A DNA stretch of 64,000 nt from Akebia trifoliata (lineage: Eukaryota > Streptophyta > Magnoliopsida > Ranunculales > Lardizabalaceae), in NCBI GenBank assembly GCA_017979445.1, contig CM030714.1, forward strand, positions 19,661,405 to 19,725,404, written 5' to 3'. The position numbers and the translations under genes were made by a program. Positions 10,587-22,348 of this stretch are shown here, piece by piece; positions within the stretch are counted from its first letter, which is position 1; the number at the start of each line of letters is the position of its first letter. The notes beneath the pieces were generated by a model. It saw only the letters and a program-made list of their open reading frames with translations. It was not told the DNA's origin and made no database searches.

Positions 10587-11909
10587 TGATAGGACTATCG
10601 TTGTCCTTCTCATAGAAATTAATATAAATGTAAATTTCCTTGACTTGTGGGGAAAGTAAGGAGATCAAACCCAAAAGAAAGGAGGTAGAATCATGTTAAG
10701 ATTATAAAATTATTTAAACCAAAAAAAAAATATATATTTTTGTGTTTTTGAAGTAATAGAAAGAAAATAAAACTTGTTGAAAATTAAACTAATAGAAAAT
10801 AAAATAAAACTAAAACTATGGAGAGAATACCTTTGGAAAGGGATCCACTTAAAACAAATTATTAAATCAAAATCTAGCTCTTAACCTCTTTATAACTCAA
10901 TCATAAAGACTTGGTGTTAGCTCCTTAGATTGAAAGATTTAGCAAGATAAAATCAAATTTATAGAATACTAAAGTAGAATTCCTTCACTTTTTATTAGGT
11001 GAATCTTTTATTACTAAATATCTAGATTCAGCATGCTACATCTTGATCTTATGTAAGTATGAAACATCTTGATTAAGCATAAAAGGTGTAAGAGTTCATT
11101 TATAGCCTTAATCTATAGATGTGGACAAATCTTGAAAAAGCTCATGAACATTAAAGAAAATTAAGAAGTAAAGACACTAAATACATCAAAGTGCTCTTGC
11201 TCTATGTTTCTTCGCTCTCTAACAAAGGAAAGATTAACCAAAGATCATTACAAGTGATAAAGAAAGATGATTGAGAAGAACAAACCTTGTTTCATTGAAT
11301 AAAGATAGTTACACTTTATTATTTACTCCTTTATTTACAAATTTATAGAACTTTAATGAAAAACCTAAGCTAAAAATAAAAAATAAGATAAAAGGCCAAA
11401 GGTGGTGAAAGGAAAAGGGGCTAAAGAATGGGTCATTTCTACATTGAGAAATACTCTATTTATAAAGATCTTAAGTTTTGGAATGATCAATTCTTAGCCT
11501 CTATCATATTTCGATAAGATCACGTGTTAAACATCATACCCACCATTTTCATTGTTCCAATTGAGGTTCACTGTGCTGCCTAAGTGACTAATCGCGTCGT
11601 GGTTGGATTGAAACCTTTGATAATGAGGTTTGACCAGGATGGTCGATTAGTCCTCCAGATTGAAATGCAATATTTATTTTTTGATTTCGAGGCCTAATTT
11701 GATGGTCTAATTTTTAATCTGCACAATGAACACACTTCAGACAAATACAATTATTTATATGCAATTAAGCCTAATTAGCATGAAAGAATATGCAATGTGA
11801 TATTTTAAGACTTAACATTATTATCAACTTAATATAGAGAAATAGAGACAAAACCAATATAAATGCTAGGGAAAAGTGAGGATAAATTAATGTTTTAAGA
11901 CATTGATCA
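10587..11909 (-). repeat. 3' LTR of element G
   Basis: It begins TGATAGGACTATCGTTG and ends ATTGATCA, diverged forms of the TGATGAG...CTCATCA ends of the better-kept copies at 21116 and 60386. A minus-strand TATAAATA is at 11457-11464. It is clearly older than the other two Athila LTRs. Confidence 0.75.
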
Positions 11910-12558
11910 TACTCTCAAACTTACATTTTTCTAGTCCCTAAAAAATAAAATTGCCACTACTGCAGGCATCACGACTGCATTTTGCGAATACAACAAATCT
12001 TTAAACCACTAAGTTACTCCTAGTGGACAAGTTTGACTCGTGAGGATTTGTAAAGAATATACCCACAAAATTTAAAACAACTTTGAACTAAAAATGGTCA
12101 AAATCAAAACTTATATTGAAAAATAGAGGTCAATTATGGTTTGTCAGTCATTTGGAAGTAATACTTAGTATAGAGTCCCAACTCTTATTTCTCTATGCAC
12201 AAACTTAGACTTAAATTGACCTTTTTATAAATAGTAATTCTAACTTAGAAACTTTGGAGATTTGATTTCCTAGAGTGAGCTTGAAAAAAAATCTTCAATC
12301 TACCTAGGAATAGTTGGATTAACTTGGAGTTTAAATCAAAACTTAACATCAAGTCTAGGGTAGTGAGAAGTGTGAATGTTCACTTTACTATCTCCAAGGG
12401 GCTTTATCTGTGATATTTTAACGTACTCATATTTTTTACATTTGATGGCTTTTACCCTACTCTAAACTCTTAAATTTTGATTCTTTCTTTTCATTCTCGC
12501 TTCGATGAATCTTTTTTTTTTCGTACTCTTTTTCTTTTTCTTTCTACTCATTTTTTCA
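11910..12558 (-). other. 3' untranslated region of G
   Basis: It starts on the LTR side with the PPT complement (tactctcaaactt) and 'tttttctagtccctaaaaaataaaa'. It matches F 61600-62220, including 'ctagtggac.agtttgactcgtgagg'. No coding capacity. Confidence 0.65.
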
Positions 12559-13677
12559 GCCTATGTGTGCATAAGATCTCATCCAACAAATGACCTCACA
12601 AGCCTCTTAACTTAGATTTCCTCAAAAAATCCTTCTTAAATTCCCTCAATACCTATGTGCTAACCTTACATCAATTTCTCAACTAAGGTTCAGTGGTAAT
12701 CTTCATTCTCCCATTAACCTTGACCCAAAGGCTTTCTTGGTCCCTACTTAAAGTGAATTACTTCTCTAACACAATGTTGTTGAGACTTATTAGAAGTTAT
12801 TCACACTTATACCCTTTTAGTCTTTTTCAAGCACCAGGTGAATTCTATGACATTCTATGTGATTTTACTTGATTCAAGAGCCTATGACCGTCTTATCCTA
12901 CTTAGAGAATTCTCTAGAAGTCGTTCTCAATAACCTATCTATCCTCAATTTGTTAGAGGCCTAAATGAGTTTAGTGACCAAAAACCTATCACCTATTTAC
13001 TTTCCATTTAGGCCATTATTTCTAGATTGACCTAAAGCCAAGGTCTTAGGACTCTTTTGACATTCTTTAAGAAATCTCTAGAACTTGTTATTTTTTACAA
13101 TCTTATCATTTGATTATCATGATTGCTTAGATTCATAGGAGTATAAAAGACAATCAAGGACTCTTTGATGAAGAACAATTGATGTTATGCAATGTGATTT
13201 TATTGAGAATATTAGAAACTCTAGGATATAGAATAAGTTTATCTCCAAGGGTCTTCTAAAAGCTTATAAATAGGACCCTAATCCAAGGCAAAAGGAAAAG
13301 AAGAATTTGAAGTTCCAAAACTTTGTCCAAATTCTTTTTCTATGTCTTCCCATCTTTCCAAAATGCTGTCCAAATAATCTCTCAAACCCAAGAAAAAGAA
13401 AAAAAAAAGAAAGACAAAAATAAGATCAAGGTAGGAAAAGTTTTAGCACAATCCCCTTCTCTAATTCGCATTCTCATATCTCATTTCTTTACTTAAATAT
13501 TTTTATTTTCAAGTTTTGTTTCAGTTCTTGTTTGACAATATAGATATCTATTTTCTAGTACAAAGGCTTGGGGGTAAAGAGAAATCCCTATTTGAGGCAA
13601 TCTCTCCCAATAAGTCCTTAATAAACTTTACAAGAATATTGGCATATATGTTATTTGCTTATTTATTTTTCATTGTG
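12559..13677 (+). repeat. H family fragment 1 (distal LTR part and following sequence)
   Basis: 12560-12900 aligns, with many differences, to 14022-14365. It continues past the point where E1 interrupts the other copy. A TATAAATA at 13265-13272 fits an LTR promoter in + orientation. The sequence then runs to the next H LTR start at 13678 without a recognisable gene. Confidence 0.45.
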
Positions 13678-14365
13678 TGTACACCCCAATTTGATTGAAC
13701 AAGCTCGAGATATCGTTCGAATTTAGCATCAATGATTAAATCAAGAGAATTTTAATCAATTGAGTGGGATTAACTCAAATCAATCAAGGAAAATGAAATA
13801 ATAGAAAAAAAATTGATTTTTGCCTGATTGTACCTTCCAAAGGACCAAACGTTAAGCATAACCTGGTTGTTTGGAACATGTGGCCAGGCCATATTTTGTT
13901 CTAACCTTTGCTTTGTGGTACACATGTATAAAATATTACTGGCCTTTCTTGAAGAAAGGCCAATCATAATTATTTATGGTACTTTGTTACTTATGGCTAA
14001 GTTTGTTGGGTAGTTAGGAAGCCCATATGTGCACGAGATTCCCATCAACAAATGACCTCTCCACCTTCCTAATTTGGATTTTCCCATAATTAATCCTTTC
14101 TTAATTCCACTATTACCCATGCTAAAACCTTCATAATTTCTTCCTACTAAGGTTCTTTTGATAATCTCTTTTGTTCCATAATCTTGACCCAAAGTCACTT
14201 TTGGTCCCTACCTAGATGAGTTATCTCATCTAACTTTGGTTTATTGAGACTCATTAAGGGTAAATTACCATTCTACCCCTTCACTCTTCTTCAAGAATAA
14301 AAAAGTTTCCATTGTATTTAAGGTATAATGACTTAAGTATAGAGGCTATGAAAGGTTTACCCATT
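13678..14365 (+). repeat. H family LTR, start to the point where E1 inserted
   Basis: It begins TGTACACCCCAATTTG, close to the TGTAGACACCCCA start shared by the Tat LTRs of this window. 14022-14365 repeats fragment 1. A perfect hairpin with 10-bp arms (GGCCTTTCTT) lies at 13941-13961. The sequence is cut at 14365 by the E1 5' LTR. Small frames here (13770-14198) are shadows. Confidence 0.55.
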
Positions 14366-15951
14366 TGTAGACACCTCATTTTTGCATTCACCTAATTAAT
14401 CAACTCGTCAACCTGATCGCGATGATTCCCAACGATGGATGATTATTCCAATGCTTTATTTGTTAGTAGAGATGTTTCAGAAATTCAGATGAGGTATCTC
14501 AAACTAACAAAACTATAGAAACCACGCTATGCTAGAAAAATATAACCCCAAAAACATAGAAATCATCATCTTGTAGACAAAGAGAAGAAGTTTTACGATA
14601 AAAATCACTAAAAAATGATCAAATTATCAAAATACTCCTAACATCAAAACATCATTAGAGTACCCTTACGCTTAGGAAAACCCATTTGACTGCATAAAAC
14701 AACAAACTAAAATCAAATAAACCATTTCACCAATTTTCATCAAATTCGATAAAATTACGAGAATACCCCTCATAAGGGTTGACAATCATTTCACGTCAAA
14801 AAATTTCATAAATAATACAAACCAATAATCCCATTGAATTCCTTACGAAAAATCAATTCCAAAACATCCTGAAACATCGAAAATTGACTTGAAACGCAAA
14901 AGTTCTCTTCGGGGGCAAAACGATAATTTTTCAATTTTTAAAATTTTTAATTTCGAAATTAATAAATAAAATATTAATTAACGTAAAGTAAAATCTTAAT
15001 AAAATTAATTAAAAAACCTAAACCAAGTCAATCTCATAAGACTTAAGTCAAAATCCTAATCTAAAGAAACCAAGTTAATCTCATAAGACTTAAGTCAAAA
15101 CCCTAATTAAAACCCTAATCTAAAGGAACCAAGTCAATCTCATAAGACTTAAGTCAAAACCATAATTAAAATCCTAATATAAAAAGATCAAGTCAAACTC
15201 ATAAGACTAAAGTCAAAACCCTAATTAAAACCTTAAACTAAAAAGATGAAGTCAATCTTATAAGACTAAAGTCAAAATCCTAATTAAAACCCTGAAAGAA
15301 ACCTAATCAAATACTAACTCTGCCCAAAAAACTCTATAAATAGAGAGCCTCCACAACTTAATTTCGTAGGTCAAAGAAAATCCTAAAAAAAATAGGTCAG
15401 AAAGCCTCCTTAGCCTTCCAAAAACCCTGATTTTGAAGCCCTAACCCCTTACCTATCATCCAAATCCTAACTTTTGCTCAAAAAATACCTAGAGAACCTT
15501 CAAAAATATCAAAAAATTCATCAAATAATTAGAAAATACTCAGATCTATGAAGTAGATACTTCATCTTGGAGATCAGAAGCGGATTCAGTGACGGAAACG
15601 AAACAAGGAATCTCATACAAGGAATCTCGCCATCAGATCTGAGGAAACAAATCGTCGCGAACATCTAGGTATATTTTTCCTCTATTTATTTTATTTATTT
15701 ATTTTTAGGTCTTCTAACAGTGTAGTTTTCTTGAAAAATAGTAGAGACCGACTTTTACCAGGCGGGGTTGGTGCTTAACACCTTTCAACTCCGTAACGTG
15801 ATCCCTGGACTTAGTTTCTTTTTGTAGATTAGTTATTTTTATCTATCTTGAGTCAATGCTCAATTCCTAGACCATAATAACTAGGTGGTGACTCCCAAAT
15901 CTCGAAAATCAAAAGCGGATCCGCACACCCCGCGGATCAAAGGCGCTTTCC
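14366..15951 (+). repeat. 5' LTR of E1
   Basis: It starts TGTAGACACC and ends GCGCTTTCC (the final A of the usual CA is mutated), directly before the PBS. It is close to the LTR at 59094 (by eye about 4-5 percent different over the first 200 bases). TATAAATA is at 15335-15342. From 15016 to 15300 there are about five units of a ~50-60-bp repeat with 'aagtcaatctcataagac' and 'aagtcaaaaccctaat'. Confidence 0.88.
15335..15342 (+). promoter_or_regulatory. TATA box of the E1 5' LTR
   Basis: TATAAATA is followed by a C-rich, A-rich leader. The same box is at 59931-59938 in the right LTR, at 25492-25499 and 52409-52416 in the E2 LTRs. Confidence 0.6.
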
Positions 15952-15952
15952 G

Positions 15953-15970
15953 TGACGATTCTACTGGGGA
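15953..15970 (+). promoter_or_regulatory. Primer binding site of E1
   Basis: TGACGATTCTACTGGGGA is a mutated form of the E2 site TGGCGACTCCACTGGGGA. The pattern is complementary to the 3' end of plant tRNA-Arg, the primer known for Ogre elements. The differences are transitions. Confidence 0.75.
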
Positions 15971-18900
15971 TTATTGAGGATCAAACTTGAAAAGTCCCAA
16001 CCAAGTATGAGAACATTGTCATTTGACCTAGTTTTTTTTTAATTTTTATGTTTATGTTTATTTATTTTTTAGTTTATTTGATTCATTTATTTTTGGGATG
16101 GTATTATGGTCTCTCAGCATCATTTTTTAGCATATTATTATGGAATATTATTTGCTATGATTTAACTTAGGATCGTTTGGAATGACCCTAAATAATGCAG
16201 GATATTGAGAGGATGATGATTTGAAAAAATAAGTGTTGACCCATTTTTATTATTTAAATTATTTTTGGGCTTGTATTATCCTTTATTGGTATCCTTTGGT
16301 TCGATTTTGGATACTTTGATTTGGCATATAATTTTCTTTTTATGATTCAATCTAGGGTCATTTTGGGATGACTCTAAATAATGAAATATTCAAATTAACA
16401 TATGAATTGAGGATGGAATGATGGTGGTTGGGATGAAGAGCCATAAACTTTTAAAGAAAATTTTTTTTAGCATGTTAATATGCATAGGTGATAAGTTGTG
16501 AAAATAAATTATTTGTGAGTGATGCGCTAAAAAATAAAAAAAATTACCTTTTTTACTGTTGTTTGTGATGAAGAGAGGATTCCAAGAAAAAAAAATCACA
16601 AAAAAAATCATAAATTTTTTTTTACACGTGGTGTGCCATTAGCAGAAACGTGTTTTACTATTTCTATCTTCTTCTCTAATGTGAGCAAAAGAAGATGACG
16701 AAAAAAATAACAGAAAAAAAAGAAAGGGACGTCCCTATCTCTCTCTTAGCGTTTTGGATATGAGTTCATAGTTTGTCTTTTGTTTCTATTTTTTAATTTG
16801 TGCCGCATTATAAAATCTGAATCGGATTCGTTGTTTTCTTGGTGAGATTAATTAGGGTTTATTTGTTCATGAGTGATGGAGTTTTTACTCGTTTAATGAA
16901 GATCTAAGGTGATTACAATGATCTTCTTCGATTTTGGGGAAGTTGGATTCATTTAAATTAAATTTCATGAAAATCAATGTCCTGGTGTGTTCTCATGTTC
17001 GGGAAATCCTCAGTTTTAGAATAAAATCGACGATCCAAACATGTTTTTAGTAAAACCTAGGTTTTGAAGAAAATTTTCTGAAATAAGGTAGGTTTTTAGC
17101 TTTTATTTTTTGTTCAAGTTTCAAAAAAAAAATGATTGATTTGGTTTTTCAAACTGAGATTTTCAATTAGTTTGTTTGAATCCCAGCACCAAATGGTGCA
17201 GATAAAGAATCTTTGCGATCAATTGTGTGTGATCGATCTTAACATTGAGAGATTTTTTTTTCGATTCATTCGAAGAGAGAAACATGAGCAGCCATGTTTT
17301 TGTAAAAAAAAAAAAAAAAATTCAGCTTTCTATCTTTACAATTTCAAAGGTTTAAGAGACTTAGAGCCATTTTTGTTTGATCTATTCAAAGATCTAATCC
17401 ATGGATTTCATGAAGGTTCTTGATCAAACAGTCAGAGAAATAAAGAGAGGTGTGTGGATGTGTGAGTGGTGTGTGCTGGCAACAAAAAATTTATGAGATT
17501 TGTGTTGTTAGCAGTAATACATATAAAACATTTTTAGGCAGTGTCACGTTGGCAACATTTTGTGGTAGCAGCATATTTCTTTTTTTTTTTTAAATGTGAG
17601 TTTTGGATGTGTGAGTTTTCTGTGTGCTGCTAGCTACTTAAAAAAAAATTGATTTTGTGTAATGGTGGCAGCATATTAAAAAAAATATATATGAGTTATG
17701 AGTTGTGAGTATTGCTAGCAACAACATAAAAAAATTTGTTTTACAATATTTTTTTAAATTGAACGGGCAATCTTACTACCTTAGTAAGGTTTTTTGTTTT
17801 TTACTAAGGGTTATTGACCTCACCACGTGGCACCCAAAAAGGAGATCCAATGCCACGTGCTTATGACGGATAAAACTCTACGAGCTTTTTAAAAATAAAA
17901 ATAAAAAGAATTTCAAGAAAATTTTGAAAAATTAATTTTGATTTTGAATTTTGATTTCAAATATGATTTCATAGCCGCTCATTTTCAAAATATTGGATCA
18001 AAGTAAAAAAAAAAAATGTGAATTTCACTTTTGGATCCAAACTTTTGTATAAAAAAGGCTATGGTATTGGATTACCGATGAGATGACCACGTTGGCTTAG
18101 TGACCCTTAGTAAATTTTGAACTCTCTTTGTGTTGGGCAAATTAAATTATTTCTTCAATTCAAAAATACAAAAAAAAAAACTCTCTATCTCAATAACTAT
18201 CATTCTATCATCAATTCAATATTCATTGAAATCTCGATTTGTTTAGGGTCGCCCAAGAGTGATCCTTGATTAGACCGTTGAAAAAGAAAAAAAAATTGTG
18301 TGTTTCAATGTTGGATCTGACTGATTATTCTATGTTATATCTGATTGATGTGCATGCTTTAATCTTAATCTTGATGTGATGAATTTTGTGGGTAATATTC
18401 ATATGATATTCATGTTGTGATGGTTTGATCTGGCCCACGGGCCCATTTGCTTGAAAATACCCCGAGCACACCCCACCCTGTTTTGCATACACCACTAGCA
18501 CGTTTATCGCTTTGCATGCTTGCATGTCCCTTATAGCCAACGTGGCATTAGTGCGTGGTCCGGTCTCTTCGGAGATGCGACGTCATTCATGAAAATCACA
18601 ACTCCAGTCATGTACCTTAGGGTATATTAAACTGGGGCATTAGTACCGTCTGATTAGGTGATTCTGAAAGGTATATCGATGCATCCAGGTTGGAGCGACC
18701 TGAGCCTTTGACCTATTGTAAGCCGCACAGTCACATATCTAACGTAGTACTAGTATGTGGTCGGTCCCCTCGTGGGATGTTAAACCATTTATGAAAGCTA
18801 CAACCCTAGACTCGTACATATATAGTATATCAAAAGTAATCCAAGTTCACCAATTGCACTTCTTGGTCAAAATCAGTGCCTAAGCAAGATCCTGCCCCGA

Positions 18901-19651
18901 TGTACCCTACTGTAAGAGGGGGACAGATTACGTCTATTCTAAACGAGAGGTATTTAAGAGGGCTCTTGCTCAACATTGTGCATCACCTCTCAACTGGGGA
19001 TTAAACTGGCTGCTTTTGACTTTAGAGAAGTAGGTTGGAGTTTTAGATTATCACCTATACGGTATATCAAACCAAGTCACCACGTATCGAGAGGTATATA
19101 GGTGCACTGGGGCAAGGTGGCCAGATAAATTGCATTGGATGTAGTAAACCTAGAGTCTAGAAACCTCCCTATAGGTCACGACTCGAACTTATCGTGGGTG
19201 TTCCCGGGTTGCTTGTTGGAATTGGACCTTACAAATGATGAGATCAGGAATGTACAGTTTTGTCCTCAAGATAAAAAAACTTGTTATTTAATCTGATTAA
19301 AGGTTATCATATCACTGGGTGCATCAAGCCAATAAAGAATCCATTTTAATGGGCAATGATTCATGATAATCTAGTCTATCTCATGATGGGTCGGATCATT
19401 CAAATCAAAACGGAATTCAAACTCTTTGCTAATTCGGGTTTCAACCTATTTTAAAAAAAGAAAAATATTTTTCAGAAGAAGAATATTTTCCAAATTTTTT
19501 TTTTCCAAAAGAAAATTCGTTTTAAAAGAAAAGAAAATGAAAGAAAAATGATTTACAAATGATTTAGTCTTTCATGAAAAAATGACTTACAAAGATATAT
19601 TTTACATGGACCTTTAAAATGTACTAAAATACCCTTTTGTGTCAAATCAGG
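15971..19651 (+). other. Long leader of E1 (no gene)
   Basis: This 3.7 kb of AT-rich noncoding sequence is matched segment by segment by the E2 leader (26117-29609 and 46520-47090). The best conserved blocks are 17760-18120 ('cctcaccacgtggcaccc') and 18500-19240. The second block holds two related units ~200 bp apart ('gtgcgtggtccggtctcttcggagatg' and 'gtatgtggtcggtcccctcgtgggatg'). Long leaders are normal in Ogre elements. Short frames inside have no recognisable product. Confidence 0.7.
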
Positions 19652-20818
19652 ATGTTAGCCTCAAGCAATAACCCAATCGACCAGTTAGTCAAAACAACCG
19701 TCCTGGAGATGCACCCTGTAGAAAAAATCAACTTTGGCAAATTCATGTTGAGATGTGCTCTATACTTCCACGAATTTGAGATAGATTGGAACCTCTTACG
19801 TGCTATGGCTAAGCGCTGGAACCCTACCTTCACATATTCTATATTGGGTGTATGCACTTGTGCCCCACTCATGAGGATTATTGTGGTATTATGGGGATAT
19901 CCACTTCAGGACCTCTAGTCAAGCCCTCATTGAAGACAGAATATTCTGGTGACCTCACCATAGGACTGAACGCTTCAAAGGAAGAAGCCAAGGCCCTAGT
20001 CCATAATGGGAGATTGGACTTAGTACCTTTACTAGGCCCGTATTGCTCCTGCAGTTATCCCGTCAATGTAAAATCAAAAGCCTTTCGAGTCACTAGAGAC
20101 TATCGATTGTGGCTAGGAATCCTAGCCCAATACATATTGACCTCCAAAAGTGATGGTCAAACTGTCTCTAAGTCCTTCATAGACATAACCTCCCAACTCT
20201 CAAGGAAAGCCAACCATGTACCTCTTATCCTAGCTGAAACTTTCTCAGGTCTAAATGCCATAAAGAATGGTGAGAGAGAAATCTTCAAAGGAAGCCTGCA
20301 CCTATTTTATATGTGGCTTTAACCTGTCTCAGAATTGTGGATGTTCCTTCAACCCTCGAGTATGGACCAGAACATTTTTCCAAAAGAAACCTAATAGTGT
20401 AACACAACTCAGTCAAGGTTTGGAGCAAATGGTTAGACTCTTCGCATTGCTTGTCATGTTGATTTTAGATATTCTTGGTAGATGACTAATCCTCCTGTTC
20501 TAGGAACCAAAGGATATTATTATGTCCGTTTGATTGGACTAGAAGAAACATCTTTTTACGAACCTGCATTGATCCCAGAGCAGTACTACGTACCCATAGT
20601 GTTATCTTTACCTCAGCACAGCTTTTTTCCCTCCCGAGCCATTGATTGAGAAGTTAGTACATCTTATTGAGAAGGCTTGGAACAAACACACCTTAGGATA
20701 TCCAGATGGACCAGTAGAATTCAAAAAGCCAGTTATTAGAGCCAAGAGGATCAAGCCTGATAGTTCTAGCAATCCTGATGACCATCAAGACAAGGCCAAA
20801 CGTCCATGTAAAAAATAA
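19652..20818 (+). pseudogene. Ogre-type ORF1 of E1 (function unknown), broken
   Basis: ORF1 lies between leader and gag in Ogre elements, and its role is not known. Here it starts MLASSNNPIDQLV. An INFGKFM segment and a WNPTFT motif follow, then, in the next frame, LCPTHEDYCGIMGI. This is the family's 'W-D/N-P...L-x-P-T-x-E-E/D-Y' pattern. The best stretch runs to about 20320 (TEYSGDLTIGLNASKEEAKA, then SKSFIDITSQLSRKANHVPL). Further parts are PVLGTKGYYYVRLIG (about 20494), then EKAWNKHTLGYPDGPVEF and a basic end AKRPCKK before the TAA at 20816-20818. Frameshifts near 19855, 20310 and 20490 and a stop near 20650 inactivate it. E2 has lost this ORF entirely. Confidence 0.72.
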
Positions 20819-21115
20819 TTTAAAAAATGTTATTCAATGAATTTTTCTTTGTCAACAATTTTCAATATTTTCAATAAAGCCATTTTTCTTTTAAATAAAT
20901 ATTTATTTTGAATGAACGTTGCATGAATGGATTATTTAATGAATTGGTGCACAATTTCAATAAAAGGACTCATTAAAATGTTATCAAGGGGTAACACTGA
21001 AATTGATTAAATTTATCTTTGATGGGATGTCTAGGATTATCATTGCGCCCAAACTCAAACGTCCACCTCCTAGTTGGAGTTGTAAGTCCAGTCGGTTAGA
21101 ACGAACGATAGCACC

Positions 21116-22327
21116 TGATGAGACTATCGTTGTTCTTCTCACCGGAGTTAATAATAATCTTACGTTTACCTTACTTGTGGGGCAAGTAGGGGATCGAACC
21201 CAAGAGAAAGGAGGAATAAAGTTAAGCTAAGAAGATAAAATTCAAATTAACTAAAAGGAATTAAAACGTTTTTCTTTGTATTTTTGAACTTATAAGAAAA
21301 TGTAAAAATTACTAGAAAAGAAACTAAAGTAAGTGAAATTAAAAGCAAGTAAACTTATGAAATTAAAACACCATTAGAGGTGGATCTACCTAGAACATGT
21401 TGATGAGCAATTCTTAGTTTCAAGCCTTTTTATAACTCAATCGTAAGGGCTTGGTGTTAGCTCCTTAGATCGGAAAGTTTTGCAAATGAAATGAAATAAG
21501 GGACATAAACAAAGTAAAATCTTTGAAAACTTCCTACTACCAAGTATCTAGTTTAAGCATACTTTATCTTGATCTAATCTAAGCATAAAATATCTATATT
21601 AAGAATAATAGGTGCAAGAAACTTAAAGAGAATTCATAAGCATTTTAAATAAAAGAAAGGCATGAAATTAAAAATAACACAAGAACTTACTCTAGGCTTT
21701 TCCACTCTCCAATGGAGGGGAACTTGGCCTAATGTCATTGCAAGAGAGGGAAGATAAGAGATGAAAGAACTTTTCTTCATTTCATGGAGAAAATTACAAC
21801 TTCTTCTTCTTCTACTTCTTACAAGACTAATTAGCCAAAAGGAAATAACTAGAAAATGAAAATACAAAAAATAAGAGAATAGGAAAAGAGCCTTAGATTA
21901 AAGGAGTCTTGGATAAGAGAACCAAGATGGGACCCTTTCTCTAGAAATGAAGGCTCTATTTATAGAGAAAAATGTGTGTAGAAGAGTCTAAAAGTAGCCT
22001 CCACTTTTCTTTGCATAAAAAGACAAAAGAGGAGAATATGAGTTAAGGATTAGGGCATTCCAAAGTGTTAGGGCATTCCAAAGTGGGCCAAAATGCTTTT
22101 TTCTTGAGATTTTGATTCCAAATTGTTGATTTTCTGCACAAGAAACACACGTAATTAGATTTATCTAGTAAATGAATTTATTTATATATAATTAAGCCTA
22201 ATTAACATGCAACGTGGTGGTTTGAGGCTTATCATGATTATTATATTAATATAGAGAAATAGGTACAAAAATCAAGATAAATATCCGAAAAATGTACGTA
22301 TAATTGAGTGTTTGGAGACACTCATCA
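21116..22327 (-). mobile_element. Solo LTR of the Athila F family inside E1
   Basis: It starts TGATGAGACTATCG and ends ACACTCATCA, flanked by gcacc (21111-21115) and gcatc (22328-22332), a 5-bp target duplication with one change. The E1 sequence joins across it. It is nearly identical by eye to the F LTR (60386-61599), which sets the orientation. The minus-strand TATAAATA is at 21957-21964. No internal region remains, so it formed by LTR-LTR recombination. Frames inside (21634-21867) are shadows. Confidence 0.9.
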
Positions 22328-22348
22328 GCATCGAGTCAACGGGGAGAA

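Larger units (their letters stand above)
10587..12558 (-). mobile_element. Element G: truncated Athila-type element (3' LTR plus 3' UTR)
   Basis: The LTR and the ~650 bp after it are collinear with element F (60386-62220), which carries an Athila integrase. In this orientation only the 3' LTR and the 3' untranslated region are left. At about 12558 it stops abruptly and H sequence begins. No pol remains. Confidence 0.75.

Noticed and set aside
15080..15290. Telomere-like 'aaccctaat' repeats
   Set aside because: They are part of the E1 LTR minisatellite, not contiguous CCCTAAA units, and recur in the other LTR.
17136..17423. 95-codon frame in the E1 leader as a host or element gene
   Set aside because: It has AT-rich composition with a 17-base A run, no family, and no matching frame at the same place in the E2 leader.
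21183..21235. tRNA gene from the GGTTCGATCC box
   Set aside because: No cloverleaf could be formed around the boxes. Kept only as a low-interest promoter-like observation.
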